DNA of 64,000 nt from Kibdelosporangium banguiense (GTDB lineage: Bacteria > Actinomycetota > Actinomycetes > Mycobacteriales > Pseudonocardiaceae): assembly GCF_017876405.1 (NCBI RefSeq), contig NZ_JAGINW010000001.1:3733203-3797202 (forward strand), given 5' to 3'. A program made the position numbers and the translations under genes. Below, piece after piece: positions 56,142-64,000 of this stretch; within the stretch, counting starts at the first letter, position 1, and the number at the start of each line of letters is the position of its first letter. A model generated the notes under the pieces. That model made no database searches and had not been told where the DNA came from. It saw only the letters and a list, made by a program, of their open reading frames with translations.

Positions 56142-56791
56142 TCGGGATAGTTCTGGTGTCCCACAGCGCGAATCTGGCCGCCGGGCTCGCCGAGCTGGCC
56201 GGCCAGATGGCGCCGGACGTGCAGATCGTGCCCGCGGGCGGCTTGCCGGACGGCACTTTGGGCACGGATTTCGACGCGGTGTCCAACGCCTTGGACCGTG
56301 CCGAGTCCGGCGATGGTGTGGCGTTGCTGTACGACCTTGGCAGCGCACGGATGACCGCCGAGCTGGCGGTCGAAATGCTGGGCGACCCGAACCGGGCCGC
56401 CGTGGTCGACGCCCCTTTTGTCGAAGGCGCTGTGGCCGCAGCCGTTGCGGCGCAAGGTGGCGGAGATCTCGACGCGGTGATCGAGGCGGCCGTGTCCGCG
56501 GGGGCGCCTCCGGTGGAGGAGGCAAGCGGATCCGGCACGGAATTCATATTGACCAACGAGATCGGCCTGCACGCGCGGCCTGCCGCGCTGCTTGCCCGAA
56601 CTGTTGGCGGACTGGACGCTCAAGTCACCGTACGATTCGGCGAGAAGCAGGCTGACGCGGCCAGTGTGCTCGCCCTCATGGGGTTGGGTGCGCGGGGCGG
56701 TGACCGGGTGGAGGTGTCCGCCACCGGCCCTGATGCGGCGGAAGCCTTGCGCCGGGTCCATGACCTTGTGGACCGCGGCTTCGACGAATGA
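56138..56791 (+). CDS. dhaM: PTS phosphotransfer subunit DhaM fused to HPr
   Basis: 217 aa, GTGA overlap with dhaL. Residues 1-125: EIIA-mannose-like domain, active His in VLVSHSANLAAG and LYDLGSARMTAE. From about 135: HPr domain with active His in NEIGLHARPAALLART and VLALMGLGARGGDRVEV. So phosphate passes from PEP through enzyme I to this HPr, DhaM, and DhaL-ADP. The enzyme I domain present in E. coli DhaM is absent. Confidence 0.93.
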   Translation: MIGIVLVSHSANLAAGLAELAGQMAPDVQIVPAGGLPDGTLGTDFDAVSNALDRAESGDGVALLYDLGSARMTAELAVEMLGDPNRAAVVDAPFVEGAVAAAVAAQGGGDLDAVIEAAVSAGAPPVEEASGSGTEFILTNEIGLHARPAALLARTVGGLDAQVTVRFGEKQADAASVLALMGLGARGGDRVEVSATGPDAAEALRRVHDLVDRGFDE

Positions 56792-57747
56792 GGGGCGCGA
56801 TGCGGAGGGCTCGGCTGGCGGTGCTGGTCGCTGCCGTTTTCCTGGGAGGCTGCACCAACCAGGTCGACGGCACGGCGTTGTCCGACCCCGGGTACCTGCC
56901 GCCCAAACGTGGTGGCAGCACCTCCGCCCTGATCGGCACGCCGAACACGCTGGACGCGTGCAGCCTGCTGGAACCCGCTGCCCTGGCCCAGTTCGGCACG
57001 GCCGAGGTGCCGTTACAGGAGTCCTACGACTACTGCTGGCTGCGGATGAAGGCCGGTGAGTCCAGTGTGGCGGTCCGTTTTGGACTGCTTGAACGGATTC
57101 GTGCGGTCGGCGATCTGGAGGCCAAAGAGGTCGAACCGGTGGCCGGGTTGCGGATCTTCGAGGAGCCGCCGTTGCCGGACCGATGCGCCCGGTACATTTT
57201 GTTCAGTGACAACGTCACATTGGCTGTGTCCGCGGACACCCGTGACACGCCAGGCAAGAACATCTCTCAGCTGTGCTCGGTGACCGAGAAGGCAGCGACC
57301 GTGATTGCCGAGAACGTCGCCGCCCGCAAGGTCACACATCATCAGTACGCGGCGTCTTCTCTGGGCCCGCTGAATGCTTGTGCGGCGGTGACCGTTTCGC
57401 TGCCTCAAGTCCCGGGTCTGGCCGCGGGCGAGGTCACCACTTACCCCGCGACGCACCAATGCCGGTGGGGCAGCGAGACTGTGCCTTCGCTCACGCTGCG
57501 GTATGTCCTCAGTGAACCGTCGACTGCCTCGAACGTCCAGCACGAGAACATCTCCGGCCGGCAGACCGGCGTCTACAACGTCGACGTCAACGGCCGGACG
57601 CTCTGTGTCGCGGAAGTCAAGCAGGGCACCGGCCGGGAGCTCGCGCAAGTGATCGTCCGCCTTGCCCCGGGCAGTCAGGAGGCCGCTTGTGTGGCGGCCC
57701 GGGGCGTCGCCGCCGAGGTGTGGAGCAAACTTCCGGCGCCTTCCTGA
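56788..57747 (+). CDS. DUF3558-like lipoprotein 2
   Basis: 319 aa, ATGA overlap with dhaM (ATG 56800, with GGGG upstream, is also possible). Signal ARLAVLVAAVFLGGC, lipobox LGGC, then TNQVDGTALSD. Two Cys-paired halves (DACSLLEPAALAQFG with DYCWLRM; NACAAVTVSLPQVPG with HQCRWG). Same kind as the lipoproteins at 53495 and 59802. Overlap with the dha genes suggests co-translation, but no link in function is known. Its stop abuts the stop of the convergent regulator (TGATCA). Confidence 0.75.
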   Translation: MRGAMRRARLAVLVAAVFLGGCTNQVDGTALSDPGYLPPKRGGSTSALIGTPNTLDACSLLEPAALAQFGTAEVPLQESYDYCWLRMKAGESSVAVRFGLLERIRAVGDLEAKEVEPVAGLRIFEEPPLPDRCARYILFSDNVTLAVSADTRDTPGKNISQLCSVTEKAATVIAENVAARKVTHHQYAASSLGPLNACAAVTVSLPQVPGLAAGEVTTYPATHQCRWGSETVPSLTLRYVLSEPSTASNVQHENISGRQTGVYNVDVNGRTLCVAEVKQGTGRELAQVIVRLAPGSQEAACVAARGVAAEVWSKLPAPS

Positions 57748-58467
57748 TCAGTCCATAGTGCTCTGTCCGCGTCGCTCCTGCCAGTCGTGCACGGCCTTGA
57801 CCATCTGCTCGGTCATGTAGTCGAAGAACTGGCTGATCTCGTCGAGCCGGGTGCCCGTGGGTGTGTCCTGGCCGAAGATCGCCACGCCGCGCCGGGTGAC
57901 CGACGACCATGAGCCGGTGGCTTTCGCGCTGGCCAGCAGGGAACGCAACCAGATGCCGTCGTCGATGACGTACCGCTCCCGCCGCTGGTTGGCATCTTTG
58001 TGCCGTTCGACGAGTTCGAGGCCTTCCAGGTAGCTGATCGCCGCCGAGATCGACGCCGGGCTGACCTGCAGCAACTGCACGAGTTCGGCCGCGGTGAGGC
58101 TGCCGCTGTCGGTGATGTGCAGGCAGGCGAGCACTCTGGCCATCATCCGTGGCATACCGGTCTCCACCATCAGGCCGGTGAACTGGCCGGCGAAATCCTG
58201 GATGGCCTGCGGATCGCGGCCGTAGCGTTCGCCGGTCGCGAGCGGCGCCTCCGGCCGGACGGGTTTGTCGCGGCGGGCGCGCTGCTCGGTGGCCTGATGG
58301 GCGCGTTCGGGCTGGTAGCCGTCGGTGCCCAGGTTGCGGGACACCTCGCGGCTGATCGTGGACGTCGGACGGCCGAGGTGCCGGGCGATCTCGGCGTACC
58401 CGAGTCCGTCGGCGAGCCCGGCGGCGATCCGCAGCCGGTCCTCGTAGGTCAGTCGGCCACCCGGCAT
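57748..58467 (-). CDS. MarR/GbsR-type regulator with an extra N-terminal HTH
   Basis: 239 aa from ATG 58467 with GGAGG 6 nt upstream. N-terminal HTH_38-like helix pair: LTYEDRLRIAAGLADGLGYA then RHLGRPTSTISREVSRNLG. After a charged linker comes a GbsR/MarR-type winged helix: MMARVLACLHITDSGSLTAA, ELVQLLQVSPASISAAISYL and RRERYVIDDGIWLRSLL. Divergent from the P450, with operator-like repeats between them, so it probably represses that gene and itself. Confidence 0.87.
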   Translation of the reverse strand: MPGGRLTYEDRLRIAAGLADGLGYAEIARHLGRPTSTISREVSRNLGTDGYQPERAHQATEQRARRDKPVRPEAPLATGERYGRDPQAIQDFAGQFTGLMVETGMPRMMARVLACLHITDSGSLTAAELVQLLQVSPASISAAISYLEGLELVERHKDANQRRERYVIDDGIWLRSLLASAKATGSWSSVTRRGVAIFGQDTPTGTRLDEISQFFDYMTEQMVKAVHDWQERRGQSTMD

Positions 58468-58499
58468 ACCCGCCTCCGTGCATTCAGTGTCACCGTCAT

Positions 58500-58581
58500 T
58501 GCAATGGCCGTTGCATTCACTCGCAATATCGTTGCAATGATTCCACGAAAATAGTACATACGCAGGGCAACTTCGTTGCCC
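58500..58581 (+). promoter_or_regulatory. Promoter with an array of GCAA-TTGC operators
   Basis: Three inverted repeats: TGCAA-N6-TTGCA at 58500-58515, GCAA-N5-TTGC at 58523-58535 and GGGCAA-N5-TTGCCC at 58565-58581. Centres are 21 and 44 nt apart, about two and four helical turns, so all face the same side. A promoter for the P450 fits between: TTGCAA (58532-58537), 17 nt, TACATA (58555-58560). Operators 2 and 3 overlap and flank it, as expected for repression by the divergent regulator. Confidence 0.7.
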
Positions 58582-58632
58582 GTTTGGTGAATGCAACGTA
58601 GCGTTCGGCAATGTCTAAAGGGAGGACAGGAC

Positions 58633-59805
58633 ATGTTGGACGCAATGCCGATGACACGCAACGCAAAGTGCCCGTTCGATCCGCCGGGGGACCTGTCACG
58701 GATCCGGGACGTGAGCCCGCTCAGCCGGATGAAATACCCCAGCGGGCACGTCGGCTGGCTCGCCACCGGCCGCGCGACTGTCCGTTCGGTACTCGCCGAT
58801 TCGCGTTTCAGCGCCCGCACCGAACTGATGAATCTGCCGACACCGGGAGCGACGAGCGCGCAGCCGCCGCCTGCCGAGCCCGGCGACTTCACCGGGATGG
58901 ACGACCCGCGGCACAGCCGCTACCGGCGACTGCTCACCGGCCAGTTCACCGTCCGCCGGATGCGGACGCTGACCGACCGCATTGAGCAGATCACCGCACA
59001 GCAGCTTGCCGAGATGGACCGCACCGGTCCGGTAGTCGACCTGGTGCAAGCGTTTGCGCGGCCGATTCCGGCGCTGATGATCTGCGAACTGCTGGGCGTT
59101 CCGTACGACCAGCGCGAGATCTTCCAGCACGACGCCGAGCTGATCACTGGGTCGAGCGACCCGACCGAGGAGCTCTACGCGGCCTACGGCCGGCTGCAGG
59201 AGTTCCTGCGCAACCTGGTGCTGGCCAAGCGCGCCGAACCAAGCGACGACATCCTCAGCGGCCTGGTCACCAGCGACTTGACCGACGAGGAACTCGCGAC
59301 CATCGCGGTCGTGCTGCTGGGTGCAGGCCTGGGTACGACGATGAACATGCTCACGATGGGAACGCTCGCCATCCTGCAGCAGCCGGAGCAATTCGAGGCA
59401 ATGCGGGAGAACACCGACCAGGCGGTCGAGGAACTCCTGCGCTATCTGACCATTGTCCCGTTCCTGGTGCGTGTCGCCCTGGAAGATGTCGAACTCGACG
59501 GGCACGAGATCAAGGCAGGCGAAACAGTCACGCTGTCGCTTCAGGCCGCCAACCGCGACCCTGCCCAGTTCACGGCTCCGGATGTGCTTGACGTGCAGCG
59601 ACAGAGCAGCGGCCACGTGGCGTTCGGCCACGGCGTCCACCAGTGCCTCGGCCAGCAACTGGCCCGGATCGAGATGCGAGTGGCGTTGCGTGGCCTGGTC
59701 GACCGGTTCCCGGACATGCGCCTTGCGGTGCCGTTCGAAGACCTGCGGGTGCGTGCGGACTCTCTGATCTTCGACGTGCACGAGCTCCCGGTGATCCTGC
59801 GTTAG
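58633..59805 (+). CDS. Cytochrome P450 with a non-standard I-helix
   Basis: 390 aa from ATG 58633, 6-7 nt after GGAGGACAGG. Bacterial class I P450: FTGMDDPRHSRYRRLL (C helix), K-helix EELLRYL (ExxR) and haem loop FGHGVHQCLGQQLAR with Cys338. The I-helix reads GAGLGTT (230-236): Gly234 replaces the acid of the usual AG(D/E)T(T) proton relay, while Thr235 remains. It may use another proton route or be tuned for a peroxide-like reaction. No ferredoxin gene is adjacent; substrate unknown. Confidence 0.92.
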   Translation: MLDAMPMTRNAKCPFDPPGDLSRIRDVSPLSRMKYPSGHVGWLATGRATVRSVLADSRFSARTELMNLPTPGATSAQPPPAEPGDFTGMDDPRHSRYRRLLTGQFTVRRMRTLTDRIEQITAQQLAEMDRTGPVVDLVQAFARPIPALMICELLGVPYDQREIFQHDAELITGSSDPTEELYAAYGRLQEFLRNLVLAKRAEPSDDILSGLVTSDLTDEELATIAVVLLGAGLGTTMNMLTMGTLAILQQPEQFEAMRENTDQAVEELLRYLTIVPFLVRVALEDVELDGHEIKAGETVTLSLQAANRDPAQFTAPDVLDVQRQSSGHVAFGHGVHQCLGQQLARIEMRVALRGLVDRFPDMRLAVPFEDLRVRADSLIFDVHELPVILR

Positions 59806-60383
59806 GACAACGTCTGCGGCTCGCGGGTCACGATGATCTCGGCGAGCTTCTTGCCCATCTCACACTGCGGTCCAAAGAGTCCGGAACCGTCGATGACGCC
59901 GACTCCGACGTGCCCGTCGGAGTACTTCATGGACAGCACGCACGAGGTCGGGCCGGTCTGGGCGTAGGTCAGCTGGCGGCCGCCGACGGTGAAGGAGCCG
60001 GTGGGGTCCTTCACCGTCAGATCGCGGGTCTTGCGGTAGTAGAGCTGCGCACCGACCTTGATCTGCGGTTTCTGGATCTCGTAGGTCCAGCGGCAGGACT
60101 GGTCGAAATCCTCGTCGATGTTGGTCTGCGCGATCGGCTGCTGGGCGTTGTCACCCTGGCTTTTGAACGGCAGATCGTCGAACGTCAGCAGGGAGCACAG
60201 TTTCTGCTCCATCTTCGGCGGTGCGCTGGGCGGTGCGCTCTCCAGCGGGTTCTCGGTCGGTGTGGTCGTCCGGGTACGCACGGGCTCCGGCCCGCTCAAG
60301 GCGTTGCCCTGCACTGTTTTCGCGCACCCGACGGCCACGGTGGCGACCAGCGCCAGCCCAGCTGCGATCCACCTTTGCTGCAC
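59802..60383 (-). CDS. DUF3558-family lipoprotein 3
   Basis: 193 aa from GTG 60383. Signal RWIAAGLALVATVAVGC with lipobox, then AKTVQGNALSG and a Pro/Thr linker. DUF3558 core: LCSLLTFDDLPF, SCRWTYEIQKPQIKVGAQLY and CVLSMKYSDGHVGVGVID. Starts 17 nt after the dehydrogenase gene on the same strand and is probably co-transcribed. Its stop overlaps the P450 stop. Confidence 0.78.
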   Translation of the reverse strand: MQQRWIAAGLALVATVAVGCAKTVQGNALSGPEPVRTRTTTPTENPLESAPPSAPPKMEQKLCSLLTFDDLPFKSQGDNAQQPIAQTNIDEDFDQSCRWTYEIQKPQIKVGAQLYYRKTRDLTVKDPTGSFTVGGRQLTYAQTGPTSCVLSMKYSDGHVGVGVIDGSGLFGPQCEMGKKLAEIIVTREPQTLS

Positions 60384-60400
60384 GCCGCCCAAAGTACCTG

Positions 60401-62185
60401 CTAGGAACTTGTGTAGTCGCGGAACCCCTTGCCCGTCTTGCGGCCCAGCCGGCCCGCCGTGACCAGGTGCTCCAGCAGCGGAGCCGGTGCGAATCCGGGC
60501 TCGCGGAACTCGTTGTACAGCGTGCGCTGGATCGCCAGCGACACGTCCAGGCCGACCACATCGAGCAGTTCGAACGGGCCCATCGGCAGGCCGCACGCGG
60601 TTTTCATCGCCGTGTCGACGTCCTGAGCCGGGGCGTAGTGCGCCTCGACCATCTTGACCGCGTCGTTGAGGTACGGGAAGAGCAATGCGTTGACAATGAA
60701 CCCGGCCCGGTCGGCGCAATGCACCGGGTGCTTCCCGACTTTCTGGCAGATCGCATGCGCGGTGGCCACGACATCGGCACTGGTCGCGATCGTGGCAACG
60801 ACCTCGACGAGCTTCATCACCTGGGCCGGGTTGAAGAAGTGCAGGCCGATCACGTCCGCCGGGCGTGCGGTCGTTGCCGCGCATTCGATCACCGGCAGGG
60901 ACGATGTCGTGGTCGCGAGCACTGTGCCCGGCTTGCAGACCTCGTCCAATGCACCGAACACGGCACGTTTGACGTTCAGGTCCTCGGCCACAGCCTCGAT
61001 CACGAGATCACAGTCGGCCAGTTCCTCGAACTCGACCGCGGGCACGATCCGGGCGAGTGTGCTGTCGCGGTCCTCTTCGGACAAACGGCCTTTCGCGACC
61101 GCCCGGTCCAAGGATTTGCGGACCTTCGCGATCGAGGCGGTCGCTTTGTCCTCGCTGCGGGCGCGGAGCACGACATCGAAGCCGCGCTTGGCGAACACTT
61201 CAGCGATGCCCGTGGCCATCGTGCCAGTGCCGATGACGCCGACCCTGGCGATATCCCGCGGTCGCACTGAGTCCTCTGTGGACTCTGACGGGGTCCATGC
61301 GTCCGGCACGACAACCGGCGATCCAGGCTCTTCGTAGGTGTAGAAACCACGGCCGCTTTTACGTCCCAGCAGACCGGCAGTGATCATTTGCTTGAGCAGC
61401 GGGGCAGGCGCGTGCATCCGGTCGCGTGACTGCTTGTACATCGTGTCAAGGATTTCCGACGCGATGTCCAGGCCGATCAGGTCGAGCAGGGCGAGCGGGC
61501 CCATCGGATAGCCGCAGCCGTAACGCATCGCCGCGTCCAGGTCCTCGCGCGTGGCGTAGCGCTGCTCGAACATCATGACCGCGTGGTTGAGGTAGCTGAA
61601 CAGCAACGAGTTCGAGATGAACCCGGCCCGGTCGCCGATCACCAGCGCGGTCTTGCCGACCCGCTCGATCAACGCCGTCACGTCGGTGATGACGTCCGGC
61701 TCGGTCACCACCGTACGCACGACCTCGACCAGCTTGAGCACGGGGGCGGGGTTGAAGAAGTGGGTGCCGACCACGCGTTCCGGCCGTCCAGTGTGGACGC
61801 CGATCTCGGTGACCGACAGCGAGGACGTGTTGGAGGCCAGAATGGTCTCCGGCCTGGTCACCCGGTCCAGCTCGGCGAACACCGCGGCCTTGAGCTCAAG
61901 CTGCTCGGTCACCGCCTCGATCACGATGTCGCATTCGGACACATCGGCGATGTCGGTGGTGTAACTGATCCGGCCGAGCAACTCGGTGCGCTCGTCCTCG
62001 GTCAGTTTCCCGCCGGCCACAGCACGTTCCGTCGAGTGCTCGACAAGGCCGCGGCCCCGGCCGACGCCGTCGTTGTCCACTTCGACGCCGACTACCGCAA
62101 GCCCGGCACGCGCGAACACTTCCGCGACCCCGGCCCCCTGCACGCCGAGACCAACCACGCCGATCTGCCTGAACTCACGACTCAC
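60401..62185 (-). CDS. Fused double 3-hydroxyacyl-CoA (3-hydroxybutyryl-CoA) dehydrogenase
   Basis: 594 aa from GTG 62185 (GGAGG 5 nt upstream). Two full dehydrogenase units in tandem. Unit 1 (about 1-285): GLGVQGAGVAEVFARAG, THFFNPAPVLKLVEVV, YGCGYPMGPLALLDLIGLD and GRKSGRGFYTY. Unit 2 (about 308-594): GTGTMATGIAEVFAKRG, LHFFNPAQVMKLVEVV, ACGLPMGPFELLDVVGLD and GRKTGKGFRDY. Both keep the NAD loop and the catalytic His of HFFNP. Oxidises 3-hydroxyacyl-CoA with NAD(P), as in butanoate or fatty-acid metabolism. Preceded by a palindromic operator. Confidence 0.93.
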   Translation of the reverse strand: MSREFRQIGVVGLGVQGAGVAEVFARAGLAVVGVEVDNDGVGRGRGLVEHSTERAVAGGKLTEDERTELLGRISYTTDIADVSECDIVIEAVTEQLELKAAVFAELDRVTRPETILASNTSSLSVTEIGVHTGRPERVVGTHFFNPAPVLKLVEVVRTVVTEPDVITDVTALIERVGKTALVIGDRAGFISNSLLFSYLNHAVMMFEQRYATREDLDAAMRYGCGYPMGPLALLDLIGLDIASEILDTMYKQSRDRMHAPAPLLKQMITAGLLGRKSGRGFYTYEEPGSPVVVPDAWTPSESTEDSVRPRDIARVGVIGTGTMATGIAEVFAKRGFDVVLRARSEDKATASIAKVRKSLDRAVAKGRLSEEDRDSTLARIVPAVEFEELADCDLVIEAVAEDLNVKRAVFGALDEVCKPGTVLATTTSSLPVIECAATTARPADVIGLHFFNPAQVMKLVEVVATIATSADVVATAHAICQKVGKHPVHCADRAGFIVNALLFPYLNDAVKMVEAHYAPAQDVDTAMKTACGLPMGPFELLDVVGLDVSLAIQRTLYNEFREPGFAPAPLLEHLVTAGRLGRKTGKGFRDYTSS

Positions 62186-62206
62186 CGAAACCTCCAAGGC
62201 CGGGTC

Positions 62207-62220
62207 TTACCGTCCGGTAA
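62207..62220 (-). promoter_or_regulatory. TTACCG-TC-CGGTAA palindrome upstream of the dehydrogenase gene
   Basis: Perfect 6+2+6 palindrome 21 nt upstream of the start of the double dehydrogenase, just above its ribosome site. Such short palindromes are typical TetR/GntR operators. The same half-site appears at the mutase gene (40627-40664). Confidence 0.5.
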
Positions 62221-62287
62221 CAACCATGCCCCGCGGATCGCCTCAAATCGCGTGAACTACACCTCAGTATCGAGAAAGAAAGGTGGT

Positions 62288-64000
62288 TTATCGCTTGCGT
62301 GCGGTCTTGGCCCGGGCGCCGACATATTCGGCCAGGTGCTCGCCGGTGAGTGTGTCGCGGCCGGCGACCAGATCGGCCGGGGTGCCCTCGAAGACAATCC
62401 GGCCACCGTCGTGACCTGCACCGGGACCGAGGTCGATGATCCAGTCGGCGTGTGCCATGACGGCCTGGTGGTGCTCGATGACAATGACCGACTTGCCGGC
62501 GTCGACGAGCCTGTCCAGCAGGCCGAGCAGGTGCTCGACGTCAGCGAGATGCAGACCGGTGGTCGGCTCGTCGAGGATGTACACGCCGCCCTTGTCACCC
62601 ATGTGGGTGGCCAGCTTGAGCCGCTGACGCTCGCCGCCGGACAGCGTGGTGAGCGGCTGGCCGAGGCTGAGGTAGCCGAGCCCGACGTCGGCAAGCCGGT
62701 CCAGGATGGCGTGCGCGGCCGGCGTGCGCGCGTCGCCCGCGCCGAAGAACTTCTCGGCCTCGGTCACCGACATCGCGAGCACCTCGCTGATGTCGCGGCC
62801 GCCGAAGTGGTAGTCCAGCACCGATGCGTCGAACCGCTTGCCCTCACACACGTCGCACGTGATGGCGACGCCCGCCATGATCCCCAGGTCGGTGTAAATC
62901 ACGCCCGCGCCGTTGCAATTGGGGCAGGCACCCTCGGAGTTCGCACTGAACAATGCCGGTTTGACGCCGTTGGCCTTGGCGAATGCCTTGCGGATCGGAT
63001 CGAGCAATCCGGTGTATGTCGCCGGATTGCTCCGACGTGAGCCACGGATCGGGGTCTGGTCGACAGCCACCACCCCGTCCCGTTTGGCCACCGAGCCGTG
63101 GATCAGCGAGCTCTTGCCCGAGCCGGCCACCCCGGTGACGACGACCAGCACACCGAGCGGGATGTCAACGTCGACGTTCTGCAGGTTGTGGGTGTTGGCA
63201 CCGCGCACTTCCAGTACCTCGGAGGCCGTTCTGACCGACGGCTTCAGGGCCGCGCGGTCGTCCAGGTGCCGCCCGGTGAGGGTTCCGCTTGCCCGTAGCC
63301 CTTCGATCGTGCCCTCGAACATCACCTCACCGCCGTCTGCGCCGGCGCGCGGGCCGAGGTCGACGACGTGGTCGGCGATCGCGATCGCCTCCGGCTTGTG
63401 CTCCACGACCAGCACGGTGTTGCCCTTGTCGCGCAGTCGCAGCAGCAGGTTGTTCATCCGCTGGATGTCGTGCGGGTGCAGCCCGATCGTGGGCTCGTCG
63501 AAGACATAGGTGACGTCGGTGAGCGACGACCCGAGGTGCCGGATCATCTTGGTGCGCTGCGCCTCGCCGCCCGAGAGCGTGCCGCTCGGCCGGTCGAGGC
63601 TCAGGTAACCCAGTCCGATCTCGACGAACGAGTCGAGGGTGTCGCTCAGCGCGGTCAGCAGCGGCGCGACGGATGCTTCCTTCAGGTCGCGCACCCACTC
63701 GGCGAGGTCGCTGATCTGCATCGCGCAGGCCTCGGCGATGCTGATCCGCTTGATCTTCGACGAACGGGCCTCCTCGCTCAGCCGCGTGCCGTCGCACTCC
63801 GGGCAGGTCATGAAGGTCACCACCCGCTCCACAAAGGCGCGGATGTGCGGCTGCATCGCGTCGACGTCCTTGGACAGGAACGACTTCTGGATCTGCGGGA
63901 CCAGACCGAGGTACGTCAGGTTGACGCCGTCGACCTTGATCCTGGTCGCCTCCTTGTAGAGCAGGTCGTTCAGCTGCTTCTTGGTGAACCTCTTGATCGG
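62288..64000 (-). CDS. UvrA-like ATP-binding protein (5' end outside the window)
   Basis: 571 codons seen; the gene enters from beyond 64000. ABC-type DNA-damage recognition family: zinc pair CPECDGTRLSEEAR, signature LSGGEAQRTKM, VTYVFDEPTIGLHPHD, second P-loop VVVTGVAGSGKSSL, zinc module CPNCNGAGVIYTDLGIM with CDVCEGKRFDA, and LSGGERQRLKL with YILDEPTTGLH. The compact layout resembles the short UvrA-like paralogues (UvrA2/drug-resistance type) rather than the 950-residue housekeeping UvrA, but the missing N-terminus leaves this open. Confidence 0.88.
   Translation of the reverse strand, partial: PIKRFTKKQLNDLLYKEATRIKVDGVNLTYLGLVPQIQKSFLSKDVDAMQPHIRAFVERVVTFMTCPECDGTRLSEEARSSKIKRISIAEACAMQISDLAEWVRDLKEASVAPLLTALSDTLDSFVEIGLGYLSLDRPSGTLSGGEAQRTKMIRHLGSSLTDVTYVFDEPTIGLHPHDIQRMNNLLLRLRDKGNTVLVVEHKPEAIAIADHVVDLGPRAGADGGEVMFEGTIEGLRASGTLTGRHLDDRAALKPSVRTASEVLEVRGANTHNLQNVDVDIPLGVLVVVTGVAGSGKSSLIHGSVAKRDGVVAVDQTPIRGSRRSNPATYTGLLDPIRKAFAKANGVKPALFSANSEGACPNCNGAGVIYTDLGIMAGVAITCDVCEGKRFDASVLDYHFGGRDISEVLAMSVTEAEKFFGAGDARTPAAHAILDRLADVGLGYLSLGQPLTTLSGGERQRLKLATHMGDKGGVYILDEPTTGLHLADVEHLLGLLDRLVDAGKSVIVIEHHQAVMAHADWIIDLGPGAGHDGGRIVFEGTPADLVAGRDTLTGEHLAEYVGARAKTARKR

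Overview
The window is high-GC actinomycete DNA. GTG and TTG starts are common, ATGA/GTGA stop-start overlaps run throughout, and it carries families typical of Pseudonocardiales: XRE/DUF5753 regulators with DUF397 partners, DUF3558-like lipoproteins, DUF2550, NucS, and the order wecA-atpI-atp. My best guess is a Kibdelosporangium/Amycolatopsis/Lentzea-like organism; I cannot fix the genus from this sequence.

Layout. 30-8409: wecA-like transferase, atpI-like gene and ATP synthase genes atpB-E-F-H-A-G-D, closed by a 17-bp perfect terminator hairpin. The epsilon gene atpC is not next to atpD but at 32339, followed by DUF2550. The roughly 24 kb between them (8410-32338) is an accessory block. 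It holds a membrane protein, two tandem 1180-residue secreted metzincin proteases, an SDR, a VMAP / MoxR / vWA-NB-ARC-TPR operon of the ternary conflict-system type, a convergent HExxH peptide-hydroxylase-like gene with an unlisted 49-codon gene 6 nt upstream, a complete PQQ operon (pqqA-C-D-E-B) divergent from a secreted PQQ-type sugar dehydrogenase, and a SigE-type sigma/anti-sigma pair.

32339-41000: atpC, DUF2550, a SigK/RskA pair, an XRE/DUF397 cluster, PduO cobalamin adenosyltransferase, a GntR regulator, MurA with Asp in place of the catalytic Cys, and a Tat/lipoprotein dioxygenase. 40674-48593: ethylmalonyl-CoA-mutase-like gene, an ehuBCDA-type ABC importer, an ethylene-forming-enzyme (EFE) homologue preceded by a paralogue that has lost every iron ligand, and an ECHDC3-like protein. 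48590-54445: gene remnants, three tiny overlapping genes, nucS, a lipoprotein, a Nudix hydrolase, and a sodium:solute symporter broken by an internal deletion. 54514-64000: PTS-type dihydroxyacetone kinase dhaKLM, lipoproteins, a regulator/P450 divergent pair with an array of GCAA-N5/6-TTGC operators, a fused double 3-hydroxyacyl-CoA dehydrogenase, and a UvrA-like gene running off the end.

Together: the core energy and cell-wall genes form the ancestral backbone, and accessory modules have been placed between them. The strongest candidates for unusual biology are the VMAP operon with its degenerate MoxR, the small peptide/HExxH pair, the EFE/pseudo-EFE tandem, and the split atp operon. No tRNA, rRNA, CRISPR or transposase gene was seen.
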